64,000 nt of DNA from Schlegelella_A sp036263655 (GCA_036263655.1 DATAGP010000059.1:1-64000), one strand, 5' to 3'. Shown: positions 8,304 to 17,098, counted from the first letter of the stretch. Made by a program: numbers and translations. The notes: generated from the sequence alone by a model not told the origin.

Positions 8304-9227
8304 CTAGGCGCGGTCGGCGACACGCTCGCCGAGCAGGCCTTGCGGGCGCAGCGTGAGGACCAGGATGAGGACGATGAAGGCGAAGATGTCCTGGTAGTGG
8401 CTGCCGAGGACGCCGCCCGTCAGGTCGCCGATGTAGCCGGCCCCGAAGGCCTCGATCAGGCCGAGCAGCACGCCGCCGACCATGGCCCCGGCCAGGTTGC
8501 CAATGCCTCCGAACACCGCGGCCGTGAACGCCTTCAGGCCCGGCAGGAAGCCCATGGTGTGCTGCACCGAGCCGTAGTTGGCCGCGTACATCACGCCGGC
8601 GAGCGCGGCCAGCGCCGCGCCGATGACGAAGGTGGCCGAGATGACGGTGTCGGGGCGCACGCCCATCAGCGCCGCGACTCGAGGGTTCTCCGCGGTCGCA
8701 CGCATGGCGCGTCCGAGCCGCGTCCGGTTCACGAGGTACATCAGCCCGGTCAGGGTGACCACGGTCATGACGAGGATCAGGATCTGCACGTTGTTGATCA
8801 CCGCGCCGAAGATCACGTACGGATCGCCCGGCAGGAGGATCGGGAAGGACTTGTAGTTCGGCTTCCAGATGATCATCGCCAGCGTCTGCAGCAGCAGGCT
8901 CATGCCCATCGCGGTAATCAGCGGCGCCAGGCGCGGCGCGTTGCGCAACGGCCGGTAGGCGACCTTCTCGATGCCGAAATTGAGCACCGAGCAGACGATC
9001 ACGGCAGCGACGAGGCCGAAGATGAGCAGGGCCCAGCCGGGGAAGCCGAAGCCGGCGAGCCCGGTCACCACGGTCCATGCCGTCAGCGCCCCGACCATCA
9101 GCACCTCGCCGTGCGCGAAATTGATCAGGTTGATGATCCCGTACACCATCGTGTAGCCGAGGGCCACCAACGCATAGACGCTGCCCAGCACCAGGCCGTT
9201 GATGATCTGCTGGATGAAGGTATCCAT
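8304..9227 (-). CDS. livH: Branched-chain amino acid ABC transporter permease LivH
   Basis: A 307-residue permease starting MDTFIQQIINGLVLGSVYAL, a typical LivH N-terminus, followed by GYTMVYGIINLINFAHGE, the family's most conserved stretch. The EAA-like loop lies at RTRLGRAMRATAENPRVA. It is the first gene of livHMGF, with a 25-bp spacer to livM. The start at 9227 removes a 10-residue charged extension that an upstream in-frame codon would add. No livK-like binding protein gene is in the window, so the operon either shares a binding protein encoded elsewhere or has lost it. Confidence 0.92.
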   Translation of the reverse strand: MDTFIQQIINGLVLGSVYALVALGYTMVYGIINLINFAHGEVLMVGALTAWTVVTGLAGFGFPGWALLIFGLVAAVIVCSVLNFGIEKVAYRPLRNAPRLAPLITAMGMSLLLQTLAMIIWKPNYKSFPILLPGDPYVIFGAVINNVQILILVMTVVTLTGLMYLVNRTRLGRAMRATAENPRVAALMGVRPDTVISATFVIGAALAALAGVMYAANYGSVQHTMGFLPGLKAFTAAVFGGIGNLAGAMVGGVLLGLIEAFGAGYIGDLTGGVLGSHYQDIFAFIVLILVLTLRPQGLLGERVADRA

Positions 9228-9254
9228 GCGCGCCGACTCTATTAGCAAATCCCT

Positions 9255-9284
9255 TGCCATCGGCTAGGGGCTCGCCCGATGGCA
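9255..9284 (-). terminator. Stem-loop between rarA and livH
   Basis: Perfect 9-bp arms TGCCATCGG (9255-9263) and CCGATGGCA (9276-9284) enclose a 12-base loop, downstream of the rarA stop and about 30 bp upstream of the livH start, both on the minus strand. No T-run follows the hairpin in the direction of transcription, so it may be a Rho-dependent or weak terminator for rarA, or part of the livH leader. Confidence 0.4.
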
Positions 9285-9333
9285 GGGGCCGCGGCGCTCG
9301 ACCTCCGCCTGCGCGTCGATGGCCTCATCCCGC

Positions 9334-10647
9334 TCAGTCGGCAGCCGCGGCGTTGAGGCGGCGCAACTCGGCGAGCCGCTCGGCGATCCTGAGCTCGAGG
9401 CCGCGGTCCGTCGGCTGGTAGAACGCCTGCGCCTCCATGTCGTCGGGCCAGTAGCGCTCGCCGGCGGCGAAGGCACCGGCCTCGTCGTGCGCATACCGAT
9501 AGCCCTTGCCGTAGTCCAGCCCCTTCATCAGCGCCGTCGGCGCATTGCGCAGGCGAAGCGGCACCGGCCGGGTGCGGTCGGCCTTGATGAAGGCGCGTGC
9601 CGCGTTGTACGCGGCATAGACCGCATTGCTCTTCGGCGCCATCGCCAGGTAGACGACGGCCTCGGCGAGCGCCAGCTCGCCTTCCGGCGAGCCGAGCCGC
9701 TCGTAGGTCTCGGCGGCGTCGAGGGCGACGCGCAGGGCGCGCGGATCGGCCAGGCCGATGTCCTCCGTCGCCATGCGAACCAGCCGTCGCGCCGCATAGC
9801 GCGGATCGACGCCGCCGTCGACCATGCGCACGAACCAGTACAGCGAGGCGTCCGGGTCGCTGCCGCGGACCGCCTTGTGCAGCGCCGAGATGGTGTCGTA
9901 GAACTGCTCGCCGCCCTTGTCGTAGCGGCGCAGCTGCTCGCCGAGCGCCTGCTCGAGCATGGGCTCGTCGATCGAGGCGACCGCGGCGAAGGTGGTGATC
10001 AGGTTCTCGTAGGCGTTGAGCAGCCGGCGGGCGTCGCCGTCGGCGTAGCCGACGAGCCGATCGCGTGCCGCATCGTCCAGGGGCGGCGCCGAGAGCAGCG
10101 CCCGCGCCCGCTCGAGCAGCAGGACGAGGTCGGCATCCACGAGAGGCTTGAGCACGTGCACGGTCGCGCGCGACAGCAGCGCCGAGTTGACCTCGAACGA
10201 CGGGTTCTCGGTCGTCGCGCCGATGAAGGTGAGGAGGCCGGACTCGACGTGCGGCAGGAAGGCGTCCTGCTGGCTCTTGTTGAAGCGATGGACCTCGTCG
10301 ACGAAGACGACCGTGCGGCGCCCGGTGGTGCGGGCGGCCTGCGCTCGCTCGACGGCGTCGCGGATGTCCTTGACGCCGCCCAGCACCGCCGACATGGCGA
10401 TGAACTGCGCCTCGAAGGCGTCGGCCATCAGGCGCGCCAGCGTCGTCTTGCCGACGCCCGGCGGACCCCACAGGATCATCGAGTGGAGCCGCCCCGACTC
10501 GAAGGCGACGCGCAAGGGCTTGCCGGGGCCGAGCAGGTGCTGCTGGCCGATGACGTCGTCGATGCTGCGCGGGCGCAGGCGCTCGGCCAGCGGCGCACCG
10601 GCCTGGGCCTCGTCGGCGAACGGGAGATCGAGGGAAGTTTGCGGCAC
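9334..10647 (-). CDS. rarA: Replication-associated recombination protein A (RarA/MgsA AAA+ ATPase)
   Basis: A 437-residue AAA+ ATPase. Walker A GPPGVGKTT is at residues 61-69, Walker B is VVFVDEVHRFNKSQQD near 110, sensor 1 is GATTENPSFEVN, and the C-terminal region has the RarA-specific YWFVRMVDGGVDPRYAARRL and MAPKSNAVYAAY stretches. RarA works at stalled replication forks with SSB. In E. coli the order is ftsK-lolA-rarA-serS; here rarA is separated from lolA by two genes on the opposite strand. The start is the GTG at 10647, preceding the normal PxSLDLPF-like N-terminus; the frame continues open upstream but into the divergent ACP gene. Confidence 0.93.
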   Translation of the reverse strand: MPQTSLDLPFADEAQAGAPLAERLRPRSIDDVIGQQHLLGPGKPLRVAFESGRLHSMILWGPPGVGKTTLARLMADAFEAQFIAMSAVLGGVKDIRDAVERAQAARTTGRRTVVFVDEVHRFNKSQQDAFLPHVESGLLTFIGATTENPSFEVNSALLSRATVHVLKPLVDADLVLLLERARALLSAPPLDDAARDRLVGYADGDARRLLNAYENLITTFAAVASIDEPMLEQALGEQLRRYDKGGEQFYDTISALHKAVRGSDPDASLYWFVRMVDGGVDPRYAARRLVRMATEDIGLADPRALRVALDAAETYERLGSPEGELALAEAVVYLAMAPKSNAVYAAYNAARAFIKADRTRPVPLRLRNAPTALMKGLDYGKGYRYAHDEAGAFAAGERYWPDDMEAQAFYQPTDRGLELRIAERLAELRRLNAAAAD

Positions 10648-10779
10648 GGTGGATCGCGACGGGGCTCCGGCACGCGGTGCTGGGGAGCGCCAGCGCTGGT
10701 GCGGGATTCTGCCGCCAGGCCGAGCAGGGGTGGGCGCCCGGGACATAAGATGCCCCTCTTCCTGCGCCGCTCGCTTCGC

Positions 10780-11055
10780 ATGCCACCCTCGACCTTCGAC
10801 GCCATCGCCCTTGTCCTGGCGGAGAAGTTCCACGTCGATCCCGCCCTCGTCCAGCCGCGATCGACGCTCGACTCGCTCGGCCTCGATTCGCTCGGGCTCA
10901 TGGAGTTCGTGTTCGCCGTCGAGGACCGATTCGACGTGCGGATACCGGAGGAGCGGCTCGATCCGCGCCAGGCCGGCGTCACGCTCGAGCAGCTCGCCAC
11001 GCTGCTCGACGAGGCGGTGGCGGCGAAGACCGTCACCGATGCCGCTGCCGGCTAG
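10780..11055 (+). CDS. Acyl carrier protein
   Basis: A 91-residue single-domain acyl carrier protein. The phosphopantetheine site is Ser37 within LGLDSLGLMEF; helix I, the long loop and the acidic helix II match the ACP fold. The start is the second Met after 10750; the earlier Met adds ten basic residues. It overlaps the following ketosynthase gene by 17 bp. The pair is set between rarA and lolA on the opposite strand and is not the fab-operon acpP, which would sit beside fabF, fabG and fabD. A specialised polyketide or aryl-polyene role is possible, since the 0-5 kb cluster lacks a visible ACP and ketosynthase. Confidence 0.85.
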   Translation: MPPSTFDAIALVLAEKFHVDPALVQPRSTLDSLGLDSLGLMEFVFAVEDRFDVRIPEERLDPRQAGVTLEQLATLLDEAVAAKTVTDAAAG

Positions 11056-12307
11056 GACGGCCGACCACCGCGTCGCGATCAGCGGCACGGGCGTGGTCAG
11101 CCCGCTGGGCAACGACGAGCGCTCGTTCGCGGCCGCACTGTTCGCCGGTCGTTCGGCGATTCGCGCCCAGGCGCTCGACCTGCCCGGGATCGACCTTCCC
11201 CCGGTCGCCATCGCGCCGGCGGCGTTCGATGCCGGGGCTGTCGTGGCGCCGTCGCGCGTGCCGCTCGACCGCGGCACCGCCATGGCGATCCAGGCCGCCG
11301 GCGACGCCGGACGTGCCGCGGCGCTCGGCCCGGGCTCCTGCGCGAGCGAGCGCCTGGGCATCTTCTGGGGCAGCGGCATGGCCGGGGCAGCGACCTTCGA
11401 GGCGACCTGCCGCACCGTCTTCGCCGAGCGCCGTCGCATGCGCCCGACCAGCGTCGTGACCACCATGCCCAATGCGGCCGCCGCCGAGCTCGCCCTTCTC
11501 TTCGGCGCTCGCGGCGCGGCCCTCGCCTACGCCTGCGCCTGCGCGTCGTCGGCGGTCGCCATCGGCGAGGCGATGCGGGCAATCCGCGCCGGCTGGATCG
11601 ACGTCGCCATCGCCGGCGGCAGCGAATCCATGCTCACGCCCGGCGTGCTCTCGGGCTGGCAGGCGATGCGCGTCCTCGCGCCGGTGCGCCTCGGCGCCGA
11701 CGAGGAGAACGCCGCCGCATGCCGGCCCTTCGACGCGCAACGCGCCGGCTTTGCCCTCGGCGAGGCGGCGGCGGCCTTCGTGCTGGAGTCAGCGGCGCAC
11801 GCGCGCCGTCGGGGAGCCGTGCCGAGGGCCGTCCTCTCCGGCTATGCCACCAACTGCGACGGCATGCACATCACGAACCCGGACGCCGAAGGCCAGGCGC
11901 GGGCGATGCGGGCCGCGCTGGCCGACGCGGGCCTCGAGCCCGGCGCCATCGGCTACGTCAATGCGCACGGCACGGCCACGCCGGCCGGTGATCCGGCCGA
12001 GGCCGAGTCGCTGAGCCGGGTCTTCGGCGCGGGCGGTGTTCCGGTCAGCTCGACCAAAGGGCAGCACGGCCACCTGCTCGGTGCCGGGGGCGCGATCGAG
12101 CTGCTCGCGACGGTGCTGGCGCTGCAACACGGGCGCCTTCCGGCGACCGCGAGCACACGGGATCTCGACGCCGCCTTCGCCATCGACCTCGTCCTCGGCG
12201 AAGCACGGCGCAGCCCCTCCCTGCAGCACGCGATGTCGAACTCGTTCGCCTTCGGCGGCACGAACGCCGTGCTGGTGGCGTCGCACGCCGACGCGGCGGC
12301 CGACTGA
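11039..12307 (+). CDS. Beta-ketoacyl-ACP synthase (FabF/KS family)
   Basis: A 422-residue thiolase-fold condensing enzyme. The catalytic set looks complete: Cys168 in ACASSAVAIG, His310 in NAHGTATPAGD, Lys340 and His345 in TKGQHGHLLGAGG. It would catalyse decarboxylative Claisen condensation on ACP-bound chains. The gene starts inside the ACP gene, so the two products are probably made together. The sequence around the active site (CACASSAV rather than TACTSG) diverges from housekeeping FabF, which favours a polyketide-type or aryl-polyene-type enzyme (ApeR/ApeO-like). It converges on lolA with 18 bp between stop codons. Confidence 0.88.
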   Translation: MPLPARTADHRVAISGTGVVSPLGNDERSFAAALFAGRSAIRAQALDLPGIDLPPVAIAPAAFDAGAVVAPSRVPLDRGTAMAIQAAGDAGRAAALGPGSCASERLGIFWGSGMAGAATFEATCRTVFAERRRMRPTSVVTTMPNAAAAELALLFGARGAALAYACACASSAVAIGEAMRAIRAGWIDVAIAGGSESMLTPGVLSGWQAMRVLAPVRLGADEENAAACRPFDAQRAGFALGEAAAAFVLESAAHARRRGAVPRAVLSGYATNCDGMHITNPDAEGQARAMRAALADAGLEPGAIGYVNAHGTATPAGDPAEAESLSRVFGAGGVPVSSTKGQHGHLLGAGGAIELLATVLALQHGRLPATASTRDLDAAFAIDLVLGEARRSPSLQHAMSNSFAFGGTNAVLVASHADAAAD

Positions 12308-12325
12308 GCCCGCGCCAGCGCGTGC

Positions 12326-12934
12326 CTACTGCTCGATCACGTCGGCGCCGGCCGGCACGGTGAAGCGGAAGGCGTCTGCCCCGACCGGCGCATTCGCGGC
12401 CAGCTTGTCGAAGCGGAGCACGCTCTTCTGGCCGAAGCTGTCGACGATCTCGAGCGCCGCCAGGCTCTTGCCGTTGAACCCGATGCGGACCGTCTGGAAG
12501 CCGCTGTCCTTCGCCCTGGGCCGGGCCTCGGCCCACTCGAGGCCGTCGCGCGCCGGCAGGCCGGACAGCTCGAAATCCTGCTCGAGGGAGCCGCCGGCCA
12601 GCAGCGCCGCCGGGGTGGCGCCGAGCGCCTGCGAGAACTTGCGCCGGGTGACCTGGTTCAGGTCGGCGTCGTGGATCCAGACCTGCTGCCCGTCGGCGAC
12701 GATGGTCTGCTCGAAGGGCTTGAGGTAGGCGAAGCGGAAGCGGTTCGGGCGCGAGAACTCGAAGCTGCCGGTCGACGTCTTCTTCTTCTTTCCGTCCGGG
12801 GACGTCACCGTCTGCGTGAACTCGGCGCGGCCGCTGCGGACGTCGCGGACAAACTCGCGCAGCGATTCGACCGGCTCGGCGGCGGCCGACCACGAAGCCG
12901 CGAGCAGCACCGCGCCGGCAAGGGCCGCCTTCAT
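12326..12934 (-). CDS. lolA: Outer membrane lipoprotein carrier protein LolA
   Basis: A 202-residue periplasmic chaperone. The signal peptide is MKAALAGAVLLAASWSAAA, cleaved before EPVESL. The mature part shows the LolA sequence pattern: RAEFTQTV near the start, GSFEFSRPNRFRFAYLKPFEQTIVADG with the conserved RPG/RPN-type element, and VWIHDADLNQVTRR. LolA ferries lipoproteins from LolCDE to LolB. It overlaps the ftsK stop by 4 bp (12931-12934), the conserved ftsK-lolA linkage of proteobacteria. This location makes it the housekeeping LolA and not an aryl-polyene cluster paralogue. Confidence 0.93.
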   Translation of the reverse strand: MKAALAGAVLLAASWSAAAEPVESLREFVRDVRSGRAEFTQTVTSPDGKKKKTSTGSFEFSRPNRFRFAYLKPFEQTIVADGQQVWIHDADLNQVTRRKFSQALGATPAALLAGGSLEQDFELSGLPARDGLEWAEARPRAKDSGFQTVRIGFNGKSLAALEIVDSFGQKSVLRFDKLAANAPVGADAFRFTVPAGADVIEQ

Positions 12935-15288
12935 TCCGCGCGCGCCGGGACCAGGATGTCGCGGTTGCCGTTGGTCGCCATGCCGGATACGAGCCCGGAT
13001 TTCTCCATTTGTTCCAGCAATCGGGCGGCGCGGTTGTAGCCGATGCGAAGGTGCCGCTGCACCAGCGAGATGGAGGCGCGGCGGTGCTGCAGGACGATGC
13101 CCACCGCCTGGTCGTACATCGGGTCGTTCTCGCCGCTGGCGCCGCCCGGAGCCCCGTCGAGGGAATCGATGCTGTCGCCGTCCAGCGTGCCGCCCTCGAG
13201 GATGCCCTCGATGTAGTTCGGCTCGCCCTGGCTCTTCAGGTAGGCGACGACGCGGTGCACTTCCTCGTCGCTGACGAAGGCGCCGTGCACGCGCACGGGG
13301 ACGCCGGTGCCCGAGGGCAGGTAGAGCATGTCGCCCATGCCGAGCAGCGCCTCGGCGCCCATCTGGTCGAGGATGGTCCGCGAATCGATCTTGCTCGAGA
13401 CCTGGAACGAGAGCCGGGTCGGGATGTTCGCCTTGATCAGGCCGGTGATGACGTCGACGCTCGGCCGCTGCGTCGCCAGGATCAGGTGCACGCCGGAGGC
13501 CCGCGCCTTCTGCGCCAGGCGGGCGATCAGCTCCTCGATCTTCTTGCCGACGACCATCATCAGGTCGGCCAGCTCGTCGATGACGACGACGATGAAGGGC
13601 AGCCGCTCCAGCGGCTCCGGCTCCTCGGGCGTCAGGCTGAACGGGTTCGCGATCGACTCGCCGCGCTCGGCGGCCTCGGCGATCTTCTTGTTGTAGCTCG
13701 CCAGGTTGCGCACCCCCAGCTTGCTCATCAGCTTGTAGCGCCGCTCCATCTCGCCGACGCCCCAGTTGAGCGCGTTGGCGGCCTGCTTCATGTCGGTGAC
13801 GACAGGGCAGAGCAGGTGCGGGATTCCCTCGTAGACGCTCATCTCGAGCATCTTCGGGTCGATGAGGATGAGCCGGACGTCGCGGGCCTCGGCCTTGTAC
13901 AGCAGGCTGAGGATCATCGCGTTGATGCCGACCGACTTGCCGGCGCCGGTGGTGCCGGCGACGAGGCAGTGCGGCATCTTCTGCAGGTCGGCGACGACGG
14001 GGTTGCCGACAATGTCCTTGCCCAGGCCGAGCGTCAGCTGCGAGCCGGAATCGGCGTAGACCTGCGAGCCGAGCACCTCGGAGAGGCGGATCGTCTGCCG
14101 CTTGGCGTTCGGCAGCTCGAGCGCCATCGTCGTCTTGCCGGGGATCGTCTCGACGACGCGGATGCTGACGAGGCTCAGGCTGCGCGCCAGGTCCTTGGCC
14201 AGGTTGACGACCTGCGCGCCCTTGACGCCGACCGCCGGCTCGATCTCGTAGCGCGTGATCACCGGGCCCGGTGAGGCGGCCACCACCCGCACGTCGACGC
14301 CGAAGTCCTTCAGCTTCTTCTCGATCATGCGCGAGGTCATCTCGAGCGATTCGGGGCTGATCCCCTCGACCCGCTGCGGCGCCGAGTCGAGCAGGTCGAC
14401 CTGCGGCAGCCTGGTGTCGACCAGCTCCGTGAAGAGCGGCTTCTGCCGCTCCTTGACGACCCGCGTGCTCTTGGGCACCTCGACCAGCGTCGGCTCGATG
14501 ACGATCGGCAGGTGCTGCTCCTGCAGCTCGTGCTCGACCTCGACCACCTCCTTCCGTTCGCGCGCCGCCTCCTCGCCCAGGCGCAGGTCCTCGGCACGCT
14601 CGATCCTCTCGACGCGTCGCGAGCGCAGCGCCTCGATGCGGGCGCCGACGCGCTCGGCGACGCGCAGCCACGAAAACCGCAGCGCCAGCGACAGGCCGGC
14701 GACGAGCACCGCGATCCAGAGCACGCCCGAGCCGGCGAAGCCGAGCAGCCCCTGGCTCGACTTGCCGAGCGCATAGCCGAGCACGCCGCCCGCGTTGCCG
14801 CCGGCGACCAGGCCTTCCCACTGGTAGAGGCGCGTCCACTCCAGCGACGCGCTGGCGGCGAGCACCAGCGCCAGCCCGACCCACGTGGCCCAAGCCGGCC
14901 GGGCCGCCTCGGCCGAGGCAGGAGCGGATGCGCCGGCCGTCGTCCGCAAGGCGCCGGCGAGCGCCCCGAGCCAGGCGCGCAGGCCGACGAGCATCGCCCA
15001 CCAGGCGGAATATCCGAACAGGAAGAAGGCCAGATCCGACACCCAGGCGCCGGAGACGCCCGCACGGTTCTGGATCGGGCCGCCGCTGCCCGAGGTAGAG
15101 AAGCCCGGATCGGCGGCGCTGTGCGTCGCCAGCGCGATCAGGGCGAGCAGCCAGGCGACGGCCCCGATCAGGAGGCCGAGCTGGACGCGCCAGCCGACAC
15201 CGGGACCGGCAGCAGAAGCGTGGAGGACGGCGGACGCGGGCCTCGCGTCGGGCCCGTCGGCGCGCAGCGAACCGAGCGGAAAGGTCAT
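12931..15288 (-). CDS. ftsK: DNA translocase FtsK
   Basis: A 785-residue FtsK/SpoIIIE translocase. Residues about 30-210 hold four to five membrane helices, followed by a charged linker that is short compared with the very long E. coli linker. The motor domain has Walker A GTTGAGKSVG near residue 450 and Walker B IVVVIDELADLMMV. The last 65 residues form the winged-helix gamma domain (DQAVGIVLQHRRASISLVQRHLRIGYNRAA, shown here as two runs in the protein) that reads KOPS sequences. FtsK couples chromosome segregation to division. lolA follows with a 4-bp overlap; a Crp/Fnr gene lies upstream where E. coli has lrp. Confidence 0.95.
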   Translation of the reverse strand: MTFPLGSLRADGPDARPASAVLHASAAGPGVGWRVQLGLLIGAVAWLLALIALATHSAADPGFSTSGSGGPIQNRAGVSGAWVSDLAFFLFGYSAWWAMLVGLRAWLGALAGALRTTAGASAPASAEAARPAWATWVGLALVLAASASLEWTRLYQWEGLVAGGNAGGVLGYALGKSSQGLLGFAGSGVLWIAVLVAGLSLALRFSWLRVAERVGARIEALRSRRVERIERAEDLRLGEEAARERKEVVEVEHELQEQHLPIVIEPTLVEVPKSTRVVKERQKPLFTELVDTRLPQVDLLDSAPQRVEGISPESLEMTSRMIEKKLKDFGVDVRVVAASPGPVITRYEIEPAVGVKGAQVVNLAKDLARSLSLVSIRVVETIPGKTTMALELPNAKRQTIRLSEVLGSQVYADSGSQLTLGLGKDIVGNPVVADLQKMPHCLVAGTTGAGKSVGINAMILSLLYKAEARDVRLILIDPKMLEMSVYEGIPHLLCPVVTDMKQAANALNWGVGEMERRYKLMSKLGVRNLASYNKKIAEAAERGESIANPFSLTPEEPEPLERLPFIVVVIDELADLMMVVGKKIEELIARLAQKARASGVHLILATQRPSVDVITGLIKANIPTRLSFQVSSKIDSRTILDQMGAEALLGMGDMLYLPSGTGVPVRVHGAFVSDEEVHRVVAYLKSQGEPNYIEGILEGGTLDGDSIDSLDGAPGGASGENDPMYDQAVGIVLQHRRASISLVQRHLRIGYNRAARLLEQMEKSGLVSGMATNGNRDILVPARAE

Positions 15289-15319
15289 CGCGCGATTGTC
15301 GGCGACGGCGTACCGTCGC

Positions 15320-15985
15320 TCAGCCGGTCAGCTGCTCCTTGATCACGACCCAGCCGTTTTCCTGGGTCTGCACCATGCCCCGGCTCTCGAGGTCCTTCAT
15401 GACGCGGCTCACCATCTCGCGCGACGCGCCGACGACCTTGGCGAGGTCCTGGCGCGAGACCTTGCTGCGGATCAGCTTGACCTCGCCTTCCATCTCGGAC
15501 ATGTCGAGCAGGGTGCGCGCGACGCGGCCGTAGACGTCGAGAAGCGCCAGCGACTCGATCTGCCGGTCGGCGCTGCGCAGGCGCTGCACGAGGCCGCGCA
15601 TGATCGCGTAGGACAGGCTCGAGTTCTCGGGCAGGCAGCGCGCGAATTCGGTCCGGCCGAGAATCAGCATGTCGGTCTGCACCTCGGCACGGACGGTCGC
15701 CGAATGCGGCTCGTTGTCGATCAGGCTCATCTCGCCGACATAGTCGCCGGACTGCAGCACGGCGAGGATGACCTCGCGACCGCGCGAGTCGGCGGTCAGC
15801 ACGCGGGCCCGGCCGGTGAGCAGGATGAAGAGCGCGTTCGACTTCTTGCCGTGCTCGACGACGATCTCGCCGCGTCGGAACCGGCGCTTCACGACGCTGT
15901 CGGCGATGCCCTGGGCCTGTTCGTTGGTGAGAAGCGAGAACAGCGGCACGCGCCGGATGAGATCGAGGTTCGAGAGCATCGCCAT
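15320..15985 (-). CDS. Crp/Fnr family transcriptional regulator
   Basis: A 221-residue regulator. Residues about 15-135 form a cyclic-nucleotide-binding-like beta roll (RRGEIVVEHGKKSNALFILL, GDYVGEMSLID), and about 150-215 the winged helix with the recognition helix in SRQDLAKVVGASREMVSRV. There are no N-terminal cysteines, so it is not an FNR-type Fe-S sensor. It may bind cAMP or another nucleotide, or be ligand-free. It lies divergently to trxB and 31 bp upstream of ftsK on the same strand, the place occupied by lrp in enteric bacteria. A perfect inverted repeat in the intergenic region (16021-16057) could be its own operator. Confidence 0.88.
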   Translation of the reverse strand: MAMLSNLDLIRRVPLFSLLTNEQAQGIADSVVKRRFRRGEIVVEHGKKSNALFILLTGRARVLTADSRGREVILAVLQSGDYVGEMSLIDNEPHSATVRAEVQTDMLILGRTEFARCLPENSSLSYAIMRGLVQRLRSADRQIESLALLDVYGRVARTLLDMSEMEGEVKLIRSKVSRQDLAKVVGASREMVSRVMKDLESRGMVQTQENGWVVIKEQLTG

Positions 15986-16020
15986 CGGAAGAGCCTTTCT
16001 GGTTTCTGCCTGCCCCGCCA

Positions 16021-16057
16021 GTGACAATCCGGCCCAGCGAAGTGCGGCTATTGTCAC
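16021..16057. promoter_or_regulatory. Inverted repeat between crp-like gene and trxB
   Basis: Two perfect 8-bp arms, GTGACAAT (16021-16028) and ATTGTCAC (16050-16057), face each other 21 bp apart in the divergent promoter region. GTGA/TCAC cores are what Crp-family proteins commonly recognise, so autoregulation by the adjacent regulator is plausible. The arm spacing is too wide for one classical Crp dimer, so two half-sites or a DNA loop would be needed. Confidence 0.4.
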
Positions 16058-16094
16058 CATTAGAAGCGTTGATGCCGTCCCGTTTCAACCCCAT

Positions 16095-16108
16095 GTCAGA
16101 CTTCTGAC
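16095..16108. promoter_or_regulatory. Palindrome upstream of trxB
   Basis: GTCAGA and TCTGAC flank two central bases 36 bp upstream of the trxB start. The arms are perfect. It is the size of a small dimer operator, or a short hairpin in the trxB leader. No regulator can be assigned. Confidence 0.3.
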
Positions 16109-16144
16109 GCGATAGCAACACACTGCGGGCATACGACACGATTC

Positions 16145-17098
16145 ATGAGCACCCCAGCACAGCACAGCCGCGTCCTGATCCTCGGTTCCGGCCCGGCCGG
16201 CTACACCGCGGCGATCTACGCGGCGCGCGCGAACCTCAAGCCGATGCTGGTGACGGGCATCGCGCCCGGGGGGCAACTCATGACCACGACCGACGTGGAC
16301 AACTGGCCGGCCGACGTCGACGGCGTGATGGGGCCGGACCTGATGCAGCGCTTCCTCAAGCATGCCGAGCGCTTCGACACCAAGGTGGTCTTCGACCATG
16401 TCAACGAGGTCGACCTGTCGAAGCGGCCCTTCACGCTGCGAGGGGACTCGGGCGAGTACACCTGCGACGCGCTCGTCATCGCCACGGGCGCATCGGCCAA
16501 GTACCTGGGCCTGCCGTCCGAGCAGGCATACATGGGCCGAGGGGTCAGCGGCTGCGCCACCTGCGACGGCTTCTTCTACCGCGGCCAGGAGGTGTGCGTG
16601 GTCGGCGGCGGCAACACCGCGGTCGAGGAGGCGCTGTACCTGTCGAACATCGCGTCCAAAGTGCACCTGATCCATCGCCGCGACAAGTTCCGCGCCGAGG
16701 CGATCCTGGTCGACAAGCTGATGGCCAAGGTGGAGGCCGGCAAGATGCAGCTGCACCTGTGGTCGACCCTCGACGAGGTGCTCGGCAACGACAGCGGCGT
16801 CAACGGCGTGCGCATTCGCAGCACGAAGGACGGCAGCACCTCGGAGCTGGCCGTCACGGGCTGCTTCATCGCCATCGGCCACCAGCCGAACACCGACATC
16901 TTCAAGGGCCAGCTCGAGATGCGCGACGGCTACATCCTGACCCGGAGCGGCCTGGAGGGCTTCGCCACCATGACGAGCGTGCCGGGGGTGTTCGCGGCCG
17001 GCGACGTGCAGGACCACGTCTATCGGCAGGCGATCACCAGCGCGGGCACGGGCTGCATGGCGGCGCTCGACGCGCAACGCTTCCTCGAGCAGGCCTGA
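16145..17098 (+). CDS. trxB: Thioredoxin-disulfide reductase TrxB
   Basis: A 317-residue low-molecular-weight thioredoxin reductase. The FAD loop GSGPAGYTAAIYAAR is at residues 14-28, the redox pair Cys137-Ala-Thr-Cys140 is intact, the NADPH motif VVGGGNTAVEEA follows, and AAGDVQDHVYRQAITSAGTG closes the FAD site. It reduces thioredoxin with NADPH in the cytoplasm. Start ATG at 16145. The divergent neighbour is the Crp/Fnr gene; the trxB - regulator - ftsK - lolA order is the proteobacterial ancestral one. Transcription probably starts within the 16.0-16.14 kb intergenic region, which holds two inverted repeats. Confidence 0.95.
   Translation: MSTPAQHSRVLILGSGPAGYTAAIYAARANLKPMLVTGIAPGGQLMTTTDVDNWPADVDGVMGPDLMQRFLKHAERFDTKVVFDHVNEVDLSKRPFTLRGDSGEYTCDALVIATGASAKYLGLPSEQAYMGRGVSGCATCDGFFYRGQEVCVVGGGNTAVEEALYLSNIASKVHLIHRRDKFRAEAILVDKLMAKVEAGKMQLHLWSTLDEVLGNDSGVNGVRIRSTKDGSTSELAVTGCFIAIGHQPNTDIFKGQLEMRDGYILTRSGLEGFATMTSVPGVFAAGDVQDHVYRQAITSAGTGCMAALDAQRFLEQA

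Noticed and set aside
12326..12934. LolA as an aryl-polyene cluster paralogue
   Set aside because: It is joined to ftsK by a 4-bp overlap, the conserved position of the housekeeping lolA.
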